Source: Bog-473 sp963742035
Lineage (GTDB): Bacteria; Actinomycetota; Acidimicrobiia; Acidimicrobiales; RAAP-2
Assembly: GCA_963742035.1 (NCBI GenBank)
Contig: CAVUKH010000007.1
Coordinates: 558,001 to 622,000, forward strand
Direction of reading: 5' to 3'
DNA length: 64,000 bases
The notes beneath the pieces were generated by a model. That model was not told the DNA's origin, searched no databases, and saw nothing but the letters and a program-made list of their open reading frames with translations. A program made the translations under genes and the position numbers. Shown piece by piece: positions 35,690-46,067 of the stretch (position 1 is its first letter; each line of letters begins with the position of its first letter).

Positions 35690-37186
35690 TCATCCGGCGG
35701 AGGGCACCCGGCGGAGGACGTCCGTCGCGGTGCCCGAGCCGCGGCCCGCGGTGGCCAGACGGGCGCGGGCCCCGGGCTGCGGCTCCCCCGCTCCGACGGC
35801 CATCCGGCACAGCAATGCGAGCTCGTCCACCATCGCCGCGGTGAGGCCTGGCAGGTCCGGCACGGCGTTGGGAGACGCATTGATGCCGACGAAGAGGGAT
35901 TCGCGGTAGCTCTGCACCGTGATGTTGAGCGCGACCCCGTCGATCACCGGCCCGAGCGGGTAGACGGCGCAGAGCTCCATGCCGGCGAAGTAGAGCGGGA
36001 AGTCCGGACCGGGCACGTTGGACACCATGAGGTTCCCGGGCCGAAGCTTGCGCAGGACGCCCGAGCGCACCCCGAGCTGGATCATCGGCTTGACGACCGC
36101 GGGAGGCACCGCCTCGGTCAGACGCGTCGCCATGGGGCCGTAGCCGACGGCGCGCTCCTGCCCCTTGCACGTGGCACTCGCCGCGGTCACCGTGCGCAAC
36201 CGTTCCAGCGGGGTCTGCTTGTCGTTCGCGAGCGGGACGAACATGGCGGAGAGCTGATTGCCCAATGCCGGGGCCGTCTTCTCGCCACGGACCGAGACCG
36301 GCACGACGGCGACCAGCGGGCTCTCGACATCCTGGTCGTGCGACGCCAGGTGGGAGCGCAGCGCGCCCGAACAGACGGCGAGGACGACGTCGTTGATCGT
36401 GGACCCGAAACGCGTCTTGAGCGCACGCACCTTCGCCATGTCGAGCTCGGCGAAGGACACCGTACGGTCCGCGCCCACCGGCGTCTCGAACGTGTCGGGC
36501 GCACCCAGCGGGATCGACACCGGCCCGAGCCGGTCGTCGATGGCGCAGCGGGCCAGCCGCACGGCCGTGCGGCCGATTTCGCGTGCGGCACCCAGCCCCC
36601 GGAGGGGGCTGCGGATGAATGCCGGCAGCGCATCAGTCATCAACTGGGTTTGCGAGGGAAGACCGGCCGGGACCCACGGCGGGCAGGGTTCGGTGACGGC
36701 GCTGCCCTCCGGGGTGAGGTCGAGGAGCTTGGCCAGCATCTCGGCACCGGCGACGCCGTCGATCACCGCGTGGTGCACCTTGGCGATGAGCCCGATCCTG
36801 CCGTCGGCCATCCCCTCCACGACGTGCATCTCCCAGGGAGGCTGTTCGGGCGTGAGGGGACGCCCCATCACCTGCGCGACCTTGGCCCGGAACTCCGCAT
36901 CGCCACCCGGGGCCGGAAGGGCGACGCGGTGCAGGTGGTTGGCCAGTTCGAAATCCGGGTCGTCCACCCAGCGCGGATGGTCCAGGCCGAGTGGGACGGG
37001 CATCAGGCGACGGCGGAACGGCTGGAGCGTGGGGATCCGCGTCTGCAGCACGGCGGTGACCCGTTCGAACGTGTACCCGCCGGGCAGTGCGGTGGGATCG
37101 AAGATGCAGGCGTAGGCGATCTCCATCGGGGTCTCCGGGGTGTCGGAGTAGATGAACATCGGGTCGATGCCGGTCATGCGCTGCAT
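35690..37186 (-). CDS. Wax ester synthase/diacylglycerol acyltransferase (WS/DGAT)
   Basis: Acyl-CoA-dependent acyltransferase of 498 residues that makes triacylglycerol or wax esters at the membrane surface. The catalytic HHxxxDG motif is HHAVIDG (near residue 138), and the C-terminal NVMV-type and NVPGP segments (LMVSNVPGPDFPLYFAG) fit the family. No signal peptide. ATG 37186 has GGAG eight bases upstream. Storage-lipid synthesis is common in actinobacteria; substrate preference cannot be told. The gene is not in an operon. Overlaps no convincing gene. Confidence 0.92.
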   Translation of the reverse strand: MQRMTGIDPMFIYSDTPETPMEIAYACIFDPTALPGGYTFERVTAVLQTRIPTLQPFRRRLMPVPLGLDHPRWVDDPDFELANHLHRVALPAPGGDAEFRAKVAQVMGRPLTPEQPPWEMHVVEGMADGRIGLIAKVHHAVIDGVAGAEMLAKLLDLTPEGSAVTEPCPPWVPAGLPSQTQLMTDALPAFIRSPLRGLGAAREIGRTAVRLARCAIDDRLGPVSIPLGAPDTFETPVGADRTVSFAELDMAKVRALKTRFGSTINDVVLAVCSGALRSHLASHDQDVESPLVAVVPVSVRGEKTAPALGNQLSAMFVPLANDKQTPLERLRTVTAASATCKGQERAVGYGPMATRLTEAVPPAVVKPMIQLGVRSGVLRKLRPGNLMVSNVPGPDFPLYFAGMELCAVYPLGPVIDGVALNITVQSYRESLFVGINASPNAVPDLPGLTAAMVDELALLCRMAVGAGEPQPGARARLATAGRGSGTATDVLRRVPSAG

Positions 37187-37504
37187 GTGTACGTCTCCAC
37201 GTGGTGAGGGCTTCCGGTGGACTCGACGGTGGCTCCCGGACCGCCGCAGATCCCGTCTCCCCCCTCAGACCCTCGGAGGCGGTTTCCAGCGCACGTCATC
37301 GATCCGGGCTCTTCGTCGATGTGGCTCTGCCTGTCGATGTGGCTATACCTACAGCCTTCACCCTCGCCGCGGCCGACACAACCATTTGCGCCAATCTTTA
37401 TGGTGCGTTCACCTGAGGGTTACCTGACATAGGGGCTGGGCCGCGCAACCGCCACCTGCGCCACCTGGGGCGACACGACGCGCTGACGCGCCGCGGCGTG
37501 CTGG
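37187..37504. other. Intergenic region between WS/DGAT and argH
   Basis: 318 bp without a supportable gene. It holds a direct repeat (37315-37344) and a low-GC stretch near 37340-37395, which is where a promoter for the acyltransferase would be expected; GTAGGTATAGCC on the minus strand is a possible -10 region. Confidence 0.5.
37315..37344. repeat. Direct repeat GTCGATGTGGCT
   Basis: Two exact 12-base copies at 37315-37326 and 37333-37344, 18 bases apart start to start, upstream of the WS/DGAT gene. The spacing of nearly two helical turns would suit a regulator, but none is known. Confidence 0.6.
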
Positions 37505-38904
<1,400 letters not shown>

Positions 38905-38908
<4 letters not shown>

Positions 38909-40173
38909 TGCTCTCCCCTCACTTCCCCTGCCTCTGCCGGCGCCACTGTGTGGGCTCCCGGTTGCTGTGCGCCCGGCCCCTGCCGGGCTGACCACGTGGC
39001 GACCCCCAGGCCCCACAGGCGCACGAAGCCCTCCGCGTCCGCGTGCCGGAAGCTGTCCGACGCATCGTAGGTCGCCAGGTCGTGGTCGTAGAGCGCGACC
39101 GGGCTGCGGCGGCCGACGACGGCGCAGGTGCCTGGCGCGGCGAAGCGCAACCGCACCTCTCCGGTGACGTGACGCTGGCTCTCGGTGATGAAAGCCTGCA
39201 GCGCGCTGCGCAGGGGCGAGTACCACAAACCGTCGTAGACGAGCTCGGCCCAGCGCGGCTCCAGTCGGGCTTTCTCGTGGTGCACGTCCCGCTCCAGCGT
39301 GAGGTCCTCGAGGTCGGCGTGGGCCAGAATCAGAGCCAGCGCGGCCGGGCACTCGTAGACCTCCCGGCTCTTGATCCCCACCCGACGGTTCTCAATCATG
39401 TCGAGCCGGCCGAAGCCGCGGCCGCCGGCGACCCGGCCCAGCCGGCTGATCAGGTCGTAGGGACCGAGTGTCGTGCCGTCCAGGCTCACCGGGACGCCGG
39501 CCTCGAAGCCCACAATGACCTCGACGGGGTCGCTCTCGGTCACCCGCGTCAGCGTGTAGACGTCGTCGGGCGCGGGCGCCCAGGGATCCTCGATGGCCCC
39601 GCACTCGATCGCCTTGCCCCACAGGTTGTCGTCGATGGAATACAGCTTCTCCTTGGTGACCGTGATCGGAATGTCCCACTTGGCGGCCAACTCCACGCAG
39701 TCCTCGCGGGTCAGGCCCCAGACCCTCGCCGGCGCGTAGATCCCCAAATCCGGTGCCAGCGCGCGCACGCCGACCTCGAAGCGCACCTGGTCGTTCCCCT
39801 TGCCTGTGCAGCCGTGGGCGACGGCCGTGGCCCCGTGCGTGCGCGCCTGGGCCACCAGGTGGCGCACGATGACCGGACGCGAGAGGGCCGACACCAGCGG
39901 GTACTTGCCCTCGTAGCGCGCGTTGGCCTGCAGGGCCGGCACGCAGAACTCCTCGGCCATCTCCCGGCGGGCGTCGACCACCACGGCCTCGACTGCGCCG
40001 GCCGCCAGGGCCCGTGCCCGGATGGCGTCCCAGTCCTCGCCACCTCGGTCCGCCGATTGCCCGACGTCCACCGCCACGGCCACGACCTCGACGTCTTCGT
40101 GCTCAATGAGCCAGCGCACGGCGACGGACGTATCGAGGCCACCGCTGTAGGCCAGAACCACCCGATCAGACAT
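38905..40173 (-). CDS. argG: Argininosuccinate synthase
   Basis: Joins citrulline and aspartate using ATP. The 422-residue protein starts with the PP-loop VVLAYSGGLDTSVAVRWL and has GCTGKGNDQVRFEVG and GRGFGRLDMIENRRVGIKSR. It is about 25 residues longer at the C-terminus than usual (a Gly/Ala/Gln-rich tail after LWGLGVATWSAR). ATG 40173 is two bases after the argR stop and starts with the family core. argH overlaps its end. Confidence 0.95.
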
Positions 40174-40175
40174 GT

Positions 40176-40705
40176 TCAGTCCTCTTCTTCCTTCCCATTC
40201 AACGCGATCTTGCTGCCGACGACAATGCCTGCGACATCGCGCAGGCGGTCCGCCATCGGCCCACCCCCGAGCGTCTCCTCGACGACGACCAGCACCGTGT
40301 CGTCCCCGGCCACCGTGCCCACGACCTCTTCGAGCCCGCTGCGATCGAGCGCGGAGCCGACCACGTGGGCCGAGCCCGGGGGTGTGCGCAGCACCACGAG
40401 GTTCCCCGAGTGAGCCACCTCCACCACCCATTCGCCGAGCACGCGCCGCAGGTGGTCCTCCGGCGCTATCTGCTGGGCCGGCAGTTCGGGCAGCGCGTAG
40501 GCCGTCTCCCCCCGGGCAAACGCACCTTCACGGCGCCAAGGTCCTCGAGGTCGCGCGACACCGTCGTCTGCGTCGCCTCGATCCCCTGCCCGCCGAGCAA
40601 CGTCACCAACTGGGCCTGGCTCGTCACCGGCTGGGTCTCCAGCAGCTTGGTGATGCGGTGTTGGCGCTGGTTCTTGGTCAGTCGGCTGGGTGCCTGCCCG
40701 CTCAC
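40176..40705 (-). pseudogene. argR: Arginine repressor, split by one-base frameshift
   Basis: ArgR normally binds ARG boxes when arginine is bound. The first frame (from GTG 40705, overlapping argF as GTGA) gives the winged helix: RLTKNQRQHRITKLLETQPV, then QTTVSRDLEDLGAVKVRLPGG. The second frame gives the hexamerisation and arginine-binding domain: GETAYALPELPAQQIAPED, then SALDRSGLEEVVGTVAGDD, GDDTVLVV and GGPMADRLRDVAGI. The break is at a G-run (six Gs on the minus strand, 40508-40513). Seven Gs would join LPGG to ETAYAL and give 176 residues, the family length. If real, only the DNA-binding domain (about 70 residues plus a wrong-frame tail) would be made. Confidence 0.9.
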
Positions 40706-41628
40706 TGCGAACCCTCCACGACCCAGGCCAGGACCCCTCGCATGGCGGTCCGGCGGTGGGCCGCCTGCCGCCAGACGAGTGAGTGCGGACCCTCGAGGAC
40801 TTCGTCGGTGATCTCCTCGCCACGGTGTGCCGGCAGGCAGTGCAGGACAACGGCGTCGGCCGCCGCCTGCTCGACCAGGTCACGGTCGACGGTGAAGCCG
40901 GCGAAGGCGGCCAGACGGATCGCCCGCTGCTCCTCCTGCCCCATGCTCGTCCACACGTCGGTGTAGAGCGCGGCCGCACCCTTGGCGGCGCGGCCGGGGT
41001 CGTCGGTCACCTGCACCGTGCCACCCCGCCCCACGCGGTCACCGAACGCCTGCAAGTCGGCCAGCTCGTCCCCGGAGAAGCTGTAGCCCGCCGGCGTGGC
41101 GAAGCGGACCTCCATGCCCTCGAGCAGCCCGCCCTTGGCCAGCGAACGCGCCATGTTGTTGGCGTCCCCGACGTAGGTCAGCGTGCGGCCGGCGAGCGAC
41201 CCCAGTGCCTCACGCATGGTGAGCACGTCGGCCACCACCTGGCACGGGTGCGCGGTGTCGCAGAGCAGGTTGACGACCGGGACGTCGAAGCCGCTCCGTT
41301 CCAGGGCGCCCGCCATACGCACCAGCATCGAGTGCTCGAACACCCGGGCGCACAGGACCCGGTGATAGCAGGCCAACGTGCGCGCGACGTCCTCCGCCGT
41401 CTCCCGTTCGTCCAACCCGACCTCGGCCGCTTGGATGTAGACGGGATGGCCGCCCAGGTCGACCACCGCCATTTCGGTGGAGTTGCGGGTCCGCGCCGAC
41501 GGCTTCTGGAAGAGCAGCGCCACTCCCTGGCCCGCCAGCGGCGGGTCGGAGGGGGGCGTGAGCGCCAGTGCGAGCAGGTGCTCCCACTCGTCGGGGCCGA
41601 GGTCGTCGATGTCGAAGAAGTGACGCAT
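40702..41628 (-). CDS. argF: Ornithine carbamoyltransferase
   Basis: Makes citrulline from ornithine and carbamoyl phosphate. The 308-residue protein has the carbamoyl-phosphate loop as KPSARTRNSTEM (instead of the usual S-T-R-T-R) and the ornithine loop HCLPAHRGEEI. ATG 41628 has GGGAG upstream; the frame extends far upstream into argD but the family start MRHFFDIDDL is here. argR follows with a GTGA overlap; argD ends 15 bases before the ATG. Confidence 0.95.
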   Translation of the reverse strand: MRHFFDIDDLGPDEWEHLLALALTPPSDPPLAGQGVALLFQKPSARTRNSTEMAVVDLGGHPVYIQAAEVGLDERETAEDVARTLACYHRVLCARVFEHSMLVRMAGALERSGFDVPVVNLLCDTAHPCQVVADVLTMREALGSLAGRTLTYVGDANNMARSLAKGGLLEGMEVRFATPAGYSFSGDELADLQAFGDRVGRGGTVQVTDDPGRAAKGAAALYTDVWTSMGQEEQRAIRLAAFAGFTVDRDLVEQAAADAVVLHCLPAHRGEEITDEVLEGPHSLVWRQAAHRRTAMRGVLAWVVEGSQ

Positions 41629-41642
41629 GCGGTGCCGCTCCC

Positions 41643-42866
41643 CTACCCCGGTCCCTCGGACCCGGCCCGCGCCACGGTCAGTGCCTCGCCCAGGATCCGG
41701 AGCGCCGTGTCGATCTCGTCCTCGCCGACCAGCAGGGGCGGCGCCACACGAATGGCGTCGGGCCGCACCGGGTTGACCAGCAGGCCGTGGGCCAGGGCCC
41801 AGGCCGATGCCTCCTTCGCCACCGGCGCTGTGAGCTGGGCCGCCAGCAGCAGCCCGGCCCCGCGCACAGAGGCCACGCCGGGCAGCGTCGCCAGGCCGGC
41901 TCCGAGTTGTCCCCCGCGCTCGCGAGCACGCCCGCACACGTCCTCGGATTCCATGACGGCGAGCGTGGCCTTCACCGCGGCCAGGGCCAGCGGCTGGCCA
42001 CCGAAGGTCGACCCGTGGTCGCCCGGACCGAACGCCGCCGCCACCTCGGCCCGGGCCCAGCATGCCCCCACGGGCATGCCGTTCCCCAGCGCCTTGGCCA
42101 TCGTGACGACATCGGGTTCCAAGCCCTGAGCCTGGAAGGCAAACCAGTGACCGGTACGACCGAGTCCGGTCTGCACCTCGTCGAGCATCAGCAGTGCGTT
42201 GCGCTCGGTGCACAACGACCGCACCGCGCCGAGGTAGTCCGAGCTCGGGACGATGACGCCCCCCTCGCCCTGGAGCGGCTCGAGGAGAACGGCGGCCACG
42301 GTTTCCGGATTGAGCGCCTTGTCCAACGCGGCGACGTCGTCGTAGGGAACATGCACGAATCCCTCGGGCAGGGGGTGGAAGGGCGCCTGCTTCTCCGGCT
42401 GGCCGGTGGCGGTGAGCGTGGCCAGCGTGCGGCCGTGGAACGCGTTGTCGGCACTGATCACGACGTGGCGGCCGGGCCCGGCCCAGCGGCGGGCCAGCTT
42501 CAGGGCGCACTCGTTGGCCTCGGCCCCCGAGTTGGCGAAGAAGACCTGGCCACCGGCGTGGCCCGTGCCGCCGTTGATCAGCCGGTCGATGGTGCGCGCC
42601 ACCTCTGGGGCCAACGTGTTGCCGTAGAGGTTCGACACGTGGCTGAGCGTCCGCGCCTGCTCCGCGACGGCATCGGCGACCGCAGGATGGGCGTGGCCCA
42701 GCGAGACGACGGCCAGTCCGGTGATGAAGTCCAGGTATGCGGTGCCGTCGGCGTCGTAGAGGACCGTGCCCTGACCCCGGACGAAGGTGGCAGGCGGGTC
42801 GGCGTAGGTGCGCATGAGGGACGCGCGCTCCGAGGCCGCGTCGGTCACGACGTCGGCCTCGCTCAC
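41643..42866 (-). CDS. argD: Acetylornithine aminotransferase
   Basis: PLP enzyme of 407 residues that makes N-acetylornithine. FFANSGAEANECALKLARRW binds the cofactor phosphate, LLMLDEVQTGLGRTG supplies the PLP aspartate, and VVTMAKALGNGMPVGACW has the Schiff-base lysine. GTG 42866 overlaps argB as GTGA. Fourth gene of the operon. Confidence 0.95.
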   Translation of the reverse strand: MSEADVVTDAASERASLMRTYADPPATFVRGQGTVLYDADGTAYLDFITGLAVVSLGHAHPAVADAVAEQARTLSHVSNLYGNTLAPEVARTIDRLINGGTGHAGGQVFFANSGAEANECALKLARRWAGPGRHVVISADNAFHGRTLATLTATGQPEKQAPFHPLPEGFVHVPYDDVAALDKALNPETVAAVLLEPLQGEGGVIVPSSDYLGAVRSLCTERNALLMLDEVQTGLGRTGHWFAFQAQGLEPDVVTMAKALGNGMPVGACWARAEVAAAFGPGDHGSTFGGQPLALAAVKATLAVMESEDVCGRARERGGQLGAGLATLPGVASVRGAGLLLAAQLTAPVAKEASAWALAHGLLVNPVRPDAIRVAPPLLVGEDEIDTALRILGEALTVARAGSEGPG

Positions 42867-43789
42867 GGCAGCACCATGGTGCCGACGCCCGAGTCGGTGA
42901 AGAGCTCGAGCAACAGGGCGTGAGGAACGCGTCCGTCCAAAATGTGCGCCTGGCCGACCCCGGCCCGGACGGCGTCAACGCAAGCCTCGACCTTGGGGAT
43001 CATGCCTCCCTGCACCCCCCCATCGCGCACGATCTCGTCGATCACCGCGGTGGAGACCTGGTGAATCACTGTCGTGGGGTCGTCGGCCACGACCCGGAGC
43101 CCCTCGATGTCGCTCAGGAAGATCAGTTTCTCGGCGTTGAGCGCCTCGGCCAGCGCGCCCGCCACCGTGTCGGCGTTGATGTTGTAGGCCTGGCCCGCCG
43201 CGTCCGCCCCGATGGTGGCGACAACGGGGATCAGGCCCTCGGCCAGCAGCCGTTCGAGCATGATCGGGTCGACGACGGACACGTTGCCGACGAAGCCGAG
43301 GTCCGCGTGCCGCGGTGCGGCCGTGATGAGGTTGGCGTCTTCCCCGGACAACCCCACGGCAATCGGCCCGTGCACGTTGATAGCGGAGACGATGTCGCGG
43401 TTGACCTTGCCGACCAGGACCATGCGGGCGATGTCGAGCGTATCGGCGTCGGTGACGCGGAGCCCGTCGCGGAACTCCGTCTCCTTGCCGAGCCGCTGCA
43501 TCAACTGACCGATCTGGGGGCCCCCGCCGTGCACGACGACGGGCAGCATGCCCACGGCGCGCATGAGCACGACGTCCTCGGCGAACGAAGCCAGCGCGTC
43601 GGCGGGAACCGCCGTGTCGTCCTCGGGTGCGTGCAACGCGTTGCCGCCGTACTTGACGACCACGATCTTCTCCCAGAAGCGCCGGATGTAGGGCAACGCC
43701 TCCACCAGCACGGAGGCCGTCTTGGCTGCCGCCGCCTTCTGGGCCCGGGTGACCTTGGGCGGCACGCTCGGCGCCTCGCGGGCCGTCAC
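42863..43789 (-). CDS. argB: Acetylglutamate kinase
   Basis: ATP-dependent kinase of 308 residues. VVVKYGGNA, VVVHGGGPQIGQLMQRLGKE, and the ILDGR near the end are family features; an N-terminal helix of about 30 residues precedes the core, as in arginine-inhibited members, so feedback inhibition by arginine is likely. GTG 43789 overlaps the argJ stop as GTGA. Confidence 0.95.
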   Translation of the reverse strand: MTAREAPSVPPKVTRAQKAAAAKTASVLVEALPYIRRFWEKIVVVKYGGNALHAPEDDTAVPADALASFAEDVVLMRAVGMLPVVVHGGGPQIGQLMQRLGKETEFRDGLRVTDADTLDIARMVLVGKVNRDIVSAINVHGPIAVGLSGEDANLITAAPRHADLGFVGNVSVVDPIMLERLLAEGLIPVVATIGADAAGQAYNINADTVAGALAEALNAEKLIFLSDIEGLRVVADDPTTVIHQVSTAVIDEIVRDGGVQGGMIPKVEACVDAVRAGVGQAHILDGRVPHALLLELFTDSGVGTMVLP

Positions 43790-44955
43790 GAAGTCGTCCG
43801 GTTCTCGTCGATGTAGCCGTAGCCCAGGTCGGTCCCGAGGACGACCGACTCACCCGACCCGAGGCCCAGATCGCACTCGAGCACAATGTGGCGACCCGCC
43901 ATGTGGGCGCCCACTGCCGCAGCGTCGTGGGGTACGCCCACGCCGCCGGCACACACCACGGTGCTGCCGTAGGCGAGCAACACCCGATCGATGTCGAAGG
44001 GTGTCCCAGCCGATCCGAGCTCGGAGATGATGCGCCCCCAGTAGGGGTCCTCCCCGAAGAGTGAACACTGCACGAGCATGGAGTCCGCCACCTTGCGAGC
44101 CGCCACGTGCGCGGCCTCATCGGTCACCGCGCCCCGCACATGCACGTGTGCGACCTTGGTCGCCCCTTCTGCGTCGTCCACCATCTGCTCGGCCAGGGAG
44201 CGGCAGGCCTCGAAAAGCGCCGCGGTGAGTGCAGCCGGAGACGGACGGGCGCCGAGCCCGTTGGCCAGCACCAGCACGGTGTCGTTGGTGGAGGTGCAGC
44301 CGTCCACCGTGATCGTGTTGAACGAGGCGTCGACGGCCTCCCGGAGGGCGGTCTGCAGGGTGGCGGCATCGACGGCGGCGTCGGTCGTGCAGACGGCGAG
44401 CATGGTGGCCATGTTCGGCGCCAGCATGGCCGCGCCCTTGGCCATGCCGCCCACCGTGAACCCGTCGCCGGCCACGACGACCTCCTTGGGCACGGTGTCA
44501 GTCGTCATGATGGCCTTGGCCGCCTCGGCCGCCGACTCCGGTCGACCGGTGCGCGCCATCACGATGGGCTCTATCTCCGGCATGACGCTGTCGATGGGGA
44601 ACGGGATGCCGATGAGACCCGTCTGGCAGATCAGGATCTCCTCGGCGATGGCCCCGATGTCACCCGCGACCGCCGTACACAGCCGTTCGGCGGCTTCGCG
44701 CCCGGGGACCCCGGTGGCGGCGTTGGCGTTGCCCGACGTCAGGATGACACCGGCGGCCTTGCCGTCGGTCGCGGCGAGGTGGGCCCGGCTCACCTGGACC
44801 GGCGCTGCAGCCGCCAGGTTGGACGTGAAGACACCTGCGGCCGGCACGGCTCGCCCGTCGGCGGTGGCGACGACGGCGACGTCGTGGGCCTTGGCGGCCT
44901 TTATCCCCGCGTAGCCCCCGACGGCGACGAAACCCTGTGGCGCGTTGACGCTCAC
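43786..44955 (-). CDS. argJ: Glutamate N-acetyltransferase / amino-acid acetyltransferase
   Basis: Bifunctional ornithine acetyltransferase of 389 residues that recycles the acetyl group. It self-cleaves before the nucleophile threonine in IMTTDTVPKE, giving alpha and beta chains; KGAAMLAPNMATMLA and the C-terminal GYIDENRTTS complete the family. The start is GTG 44955, overlapping argC as GTGA; the longer frame to 45081 lies within argC. Confidence 0.95.
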   Translation of the reverse strand: MSVNAPQGFVAVGGYAGIKAAKAHDVAVVATADGRAVPAAGVFTSNLAAAAPVQVSRAHLAATDGKAAGVILTSGNANAATGVPGREAAERLCTAVAGDIGAIAEEILICQTGLIGIPFPIDSVMPEIEPIVMARTGRPESAAEAAKAIMTTDTVPKEVVVAGDGFTVGGMAKGAAMLAPNMATMLAVCTTDAAVDAATLQTALREAVDASFNTITVDGCTSTNDTVLVLANGLGARPSPAALTAALFEACRSLAEQMVDDAEGATKVAHVHVRGAVTDEAAHVAARKVADSMLVQCSLFGEDPYWGRIISELGSAGTPFDIDRVLLAYGSTVVCAGGVGVPHDAAAVGAHMAGRHIVLECDLGLGSGESVVLGTDLGYGYIDENRTTS

Positions 44956-45971
44956 GGGTAGACCCCGGCGATCGGCAACCCTGTGGTCTCGGGCAACCCG
45001 AGCGCGGCGTTGGCACACTGGACGGCCTGACCGGATGCGCCCTTCACGAGGTTGTCGAGGGCGCAGAGACTGATCACCCAACCGGTACGCGGGTCCACGC
45101 GCGCCATGACGTGGGCCACGTTGGAACCCGCCGTGGCCTTTGTCGACGGAGGGCTGTCGGTCACCACGACGAACGGCTCGGCGTCGTACGTCTCGTGCAA
45201 TGCAGCCATGACGGACTGCGTCGTCGGGGTTGTCCCTGCGATGGGCCGGGCGTAACAGGTGGCGAGGATGCCCCGCGTCATCGGGACGAGGTGCGGTGTG
45301 AAGACGACCTCCCCGTCGATGATCTGCTCCATCTCGGGCGTGTGCCGGTGGTCGAGCAACCCATAGGCGGTGAAGTCCTCGTCGACCGTCCCGAAGTGCA
45401 GTGATTCCCTGAGACCGCGGCCGGCGCCCGAGACGCCCGAGGCGGCGTCGACGACGATCCCGGTCGGCTCCACCAAGGCGTGGCGGACCAGGGGCGCCAG
45501 GGCCAGCCCAGCCGCTGTCGGGTAGCAGCCGGCGGCCGCCACCAGGGTCGCCCCGGCCAGGCCCTCGCGGAAGAGCTCCGGCAATCCGTAGACGGCGTCA
45601 TCCAGCAGCTCTGGCGCGCTGTGCTCTTCGCCGTACCACCGGGGGTAGAGGGTGGCGTCCTTCAGCCGGAAGTCGGCGGCCAGATCCACCACCAGGCCCA
45701 CCCGGCTTGCGAGCTCGGGCACGATCCGTTGCGATTCTCCATGCGGCAGGCCGCAGAACACCAGGTCGAGGCCATCGAATCGGGCGGGATCGCTGTCCTC
45801 GTAGACCAACCCCGGGTAGGCGGCGGCGAGCGACGGCGTGTGCAGGCCGACCGCCTCGCCGGCATGGGAATGGGCCGTGGCCACCGCCACCTCGAACTCC
45901 GGGTGGGCGGCGAGCAGGCGCAGGAGTTCCGAACCGGTGTAGCCCGACGCCCCGAGAATCCCAGCCTTCAT
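44952..45971 (-). CDS. argC: N-acetyl-gamma-glutamyl-phosphate reductase
   Basis: Third step of arginine synthesis. The 339-residue NADPH enzyme has the nucleotide motif GILGASGYTGSELLRLL and the active-site cysteine in AAGCYPTA. ATG 45971 is preferred to 45986: TATACT stands exactly six bases before it, so the transcript starts about at the ATG, while 45986 lies inside the promoter. An ARG box overlaps that promoter. First gene of argCJBDFRGH. Confidence 0.95.
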   Translation of the reverse strand: MKAGILGASGYTGSELLRLLAAHPEFEVAVATAHSHAGEAVGLHTPSLAAAYPGLVYEDSDPARFDGLDLVFCGLPHGESQRIVPELASRVGLVVDLAADFRLKDATLYPRWYGEEHSAPELLDDAVYGLPELFREGLAGATLVAAAGCYPTAAGLALAPLVRHALVEPTGIVVDAASGVSGAGRGLRESLHFGTVDEDFTAYGLLDHRHTPEMEQIIDGEVVFTPHLVPMTRGILATCYARPIAGTTPTTQSVMAALHETYDAEPFVVVTDSPPSTKATAGSNVAHVMARVDPRTGWVISLCALDNLVKGASGQAVQCANAALGLPETTGLPIAGVYP

Positions 45972-45977
45972 CGCATG

Positions 45978-45997
45978 AGTATACATCTATCTGCATA
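45978..45997 (-). promoter_or_regulatory. ARG box overlapping the leaderless argC promoter
   Basis: On the minus strand TATACT (45978-45983) is six bases before the argC ATG. The 18 bases at 45980-45997, TATGCAGATAGATGTATA on the minus strand, form an imperfect palindrome (TATGCA/TGTATA arms, five of six matched) like the 18-bp ARG boxes of ArgR. Binding would cover the -10. No good -35 is seen. Confidence 0.7.
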
Positions 45998-46067
45998 CTA
46001 ATGCGACCCCATCGACACTCCGGATCTCCCGGTCCGGCCGGGCCGCTCGGTCACGACGAAGGGCCCG

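Noticed and set aside
39043..40413. Long plus-strand frame opposite argG and argR
   Set aside because: Antisense shadow; no family motifs, while the opposite strand has clear arginine genes.
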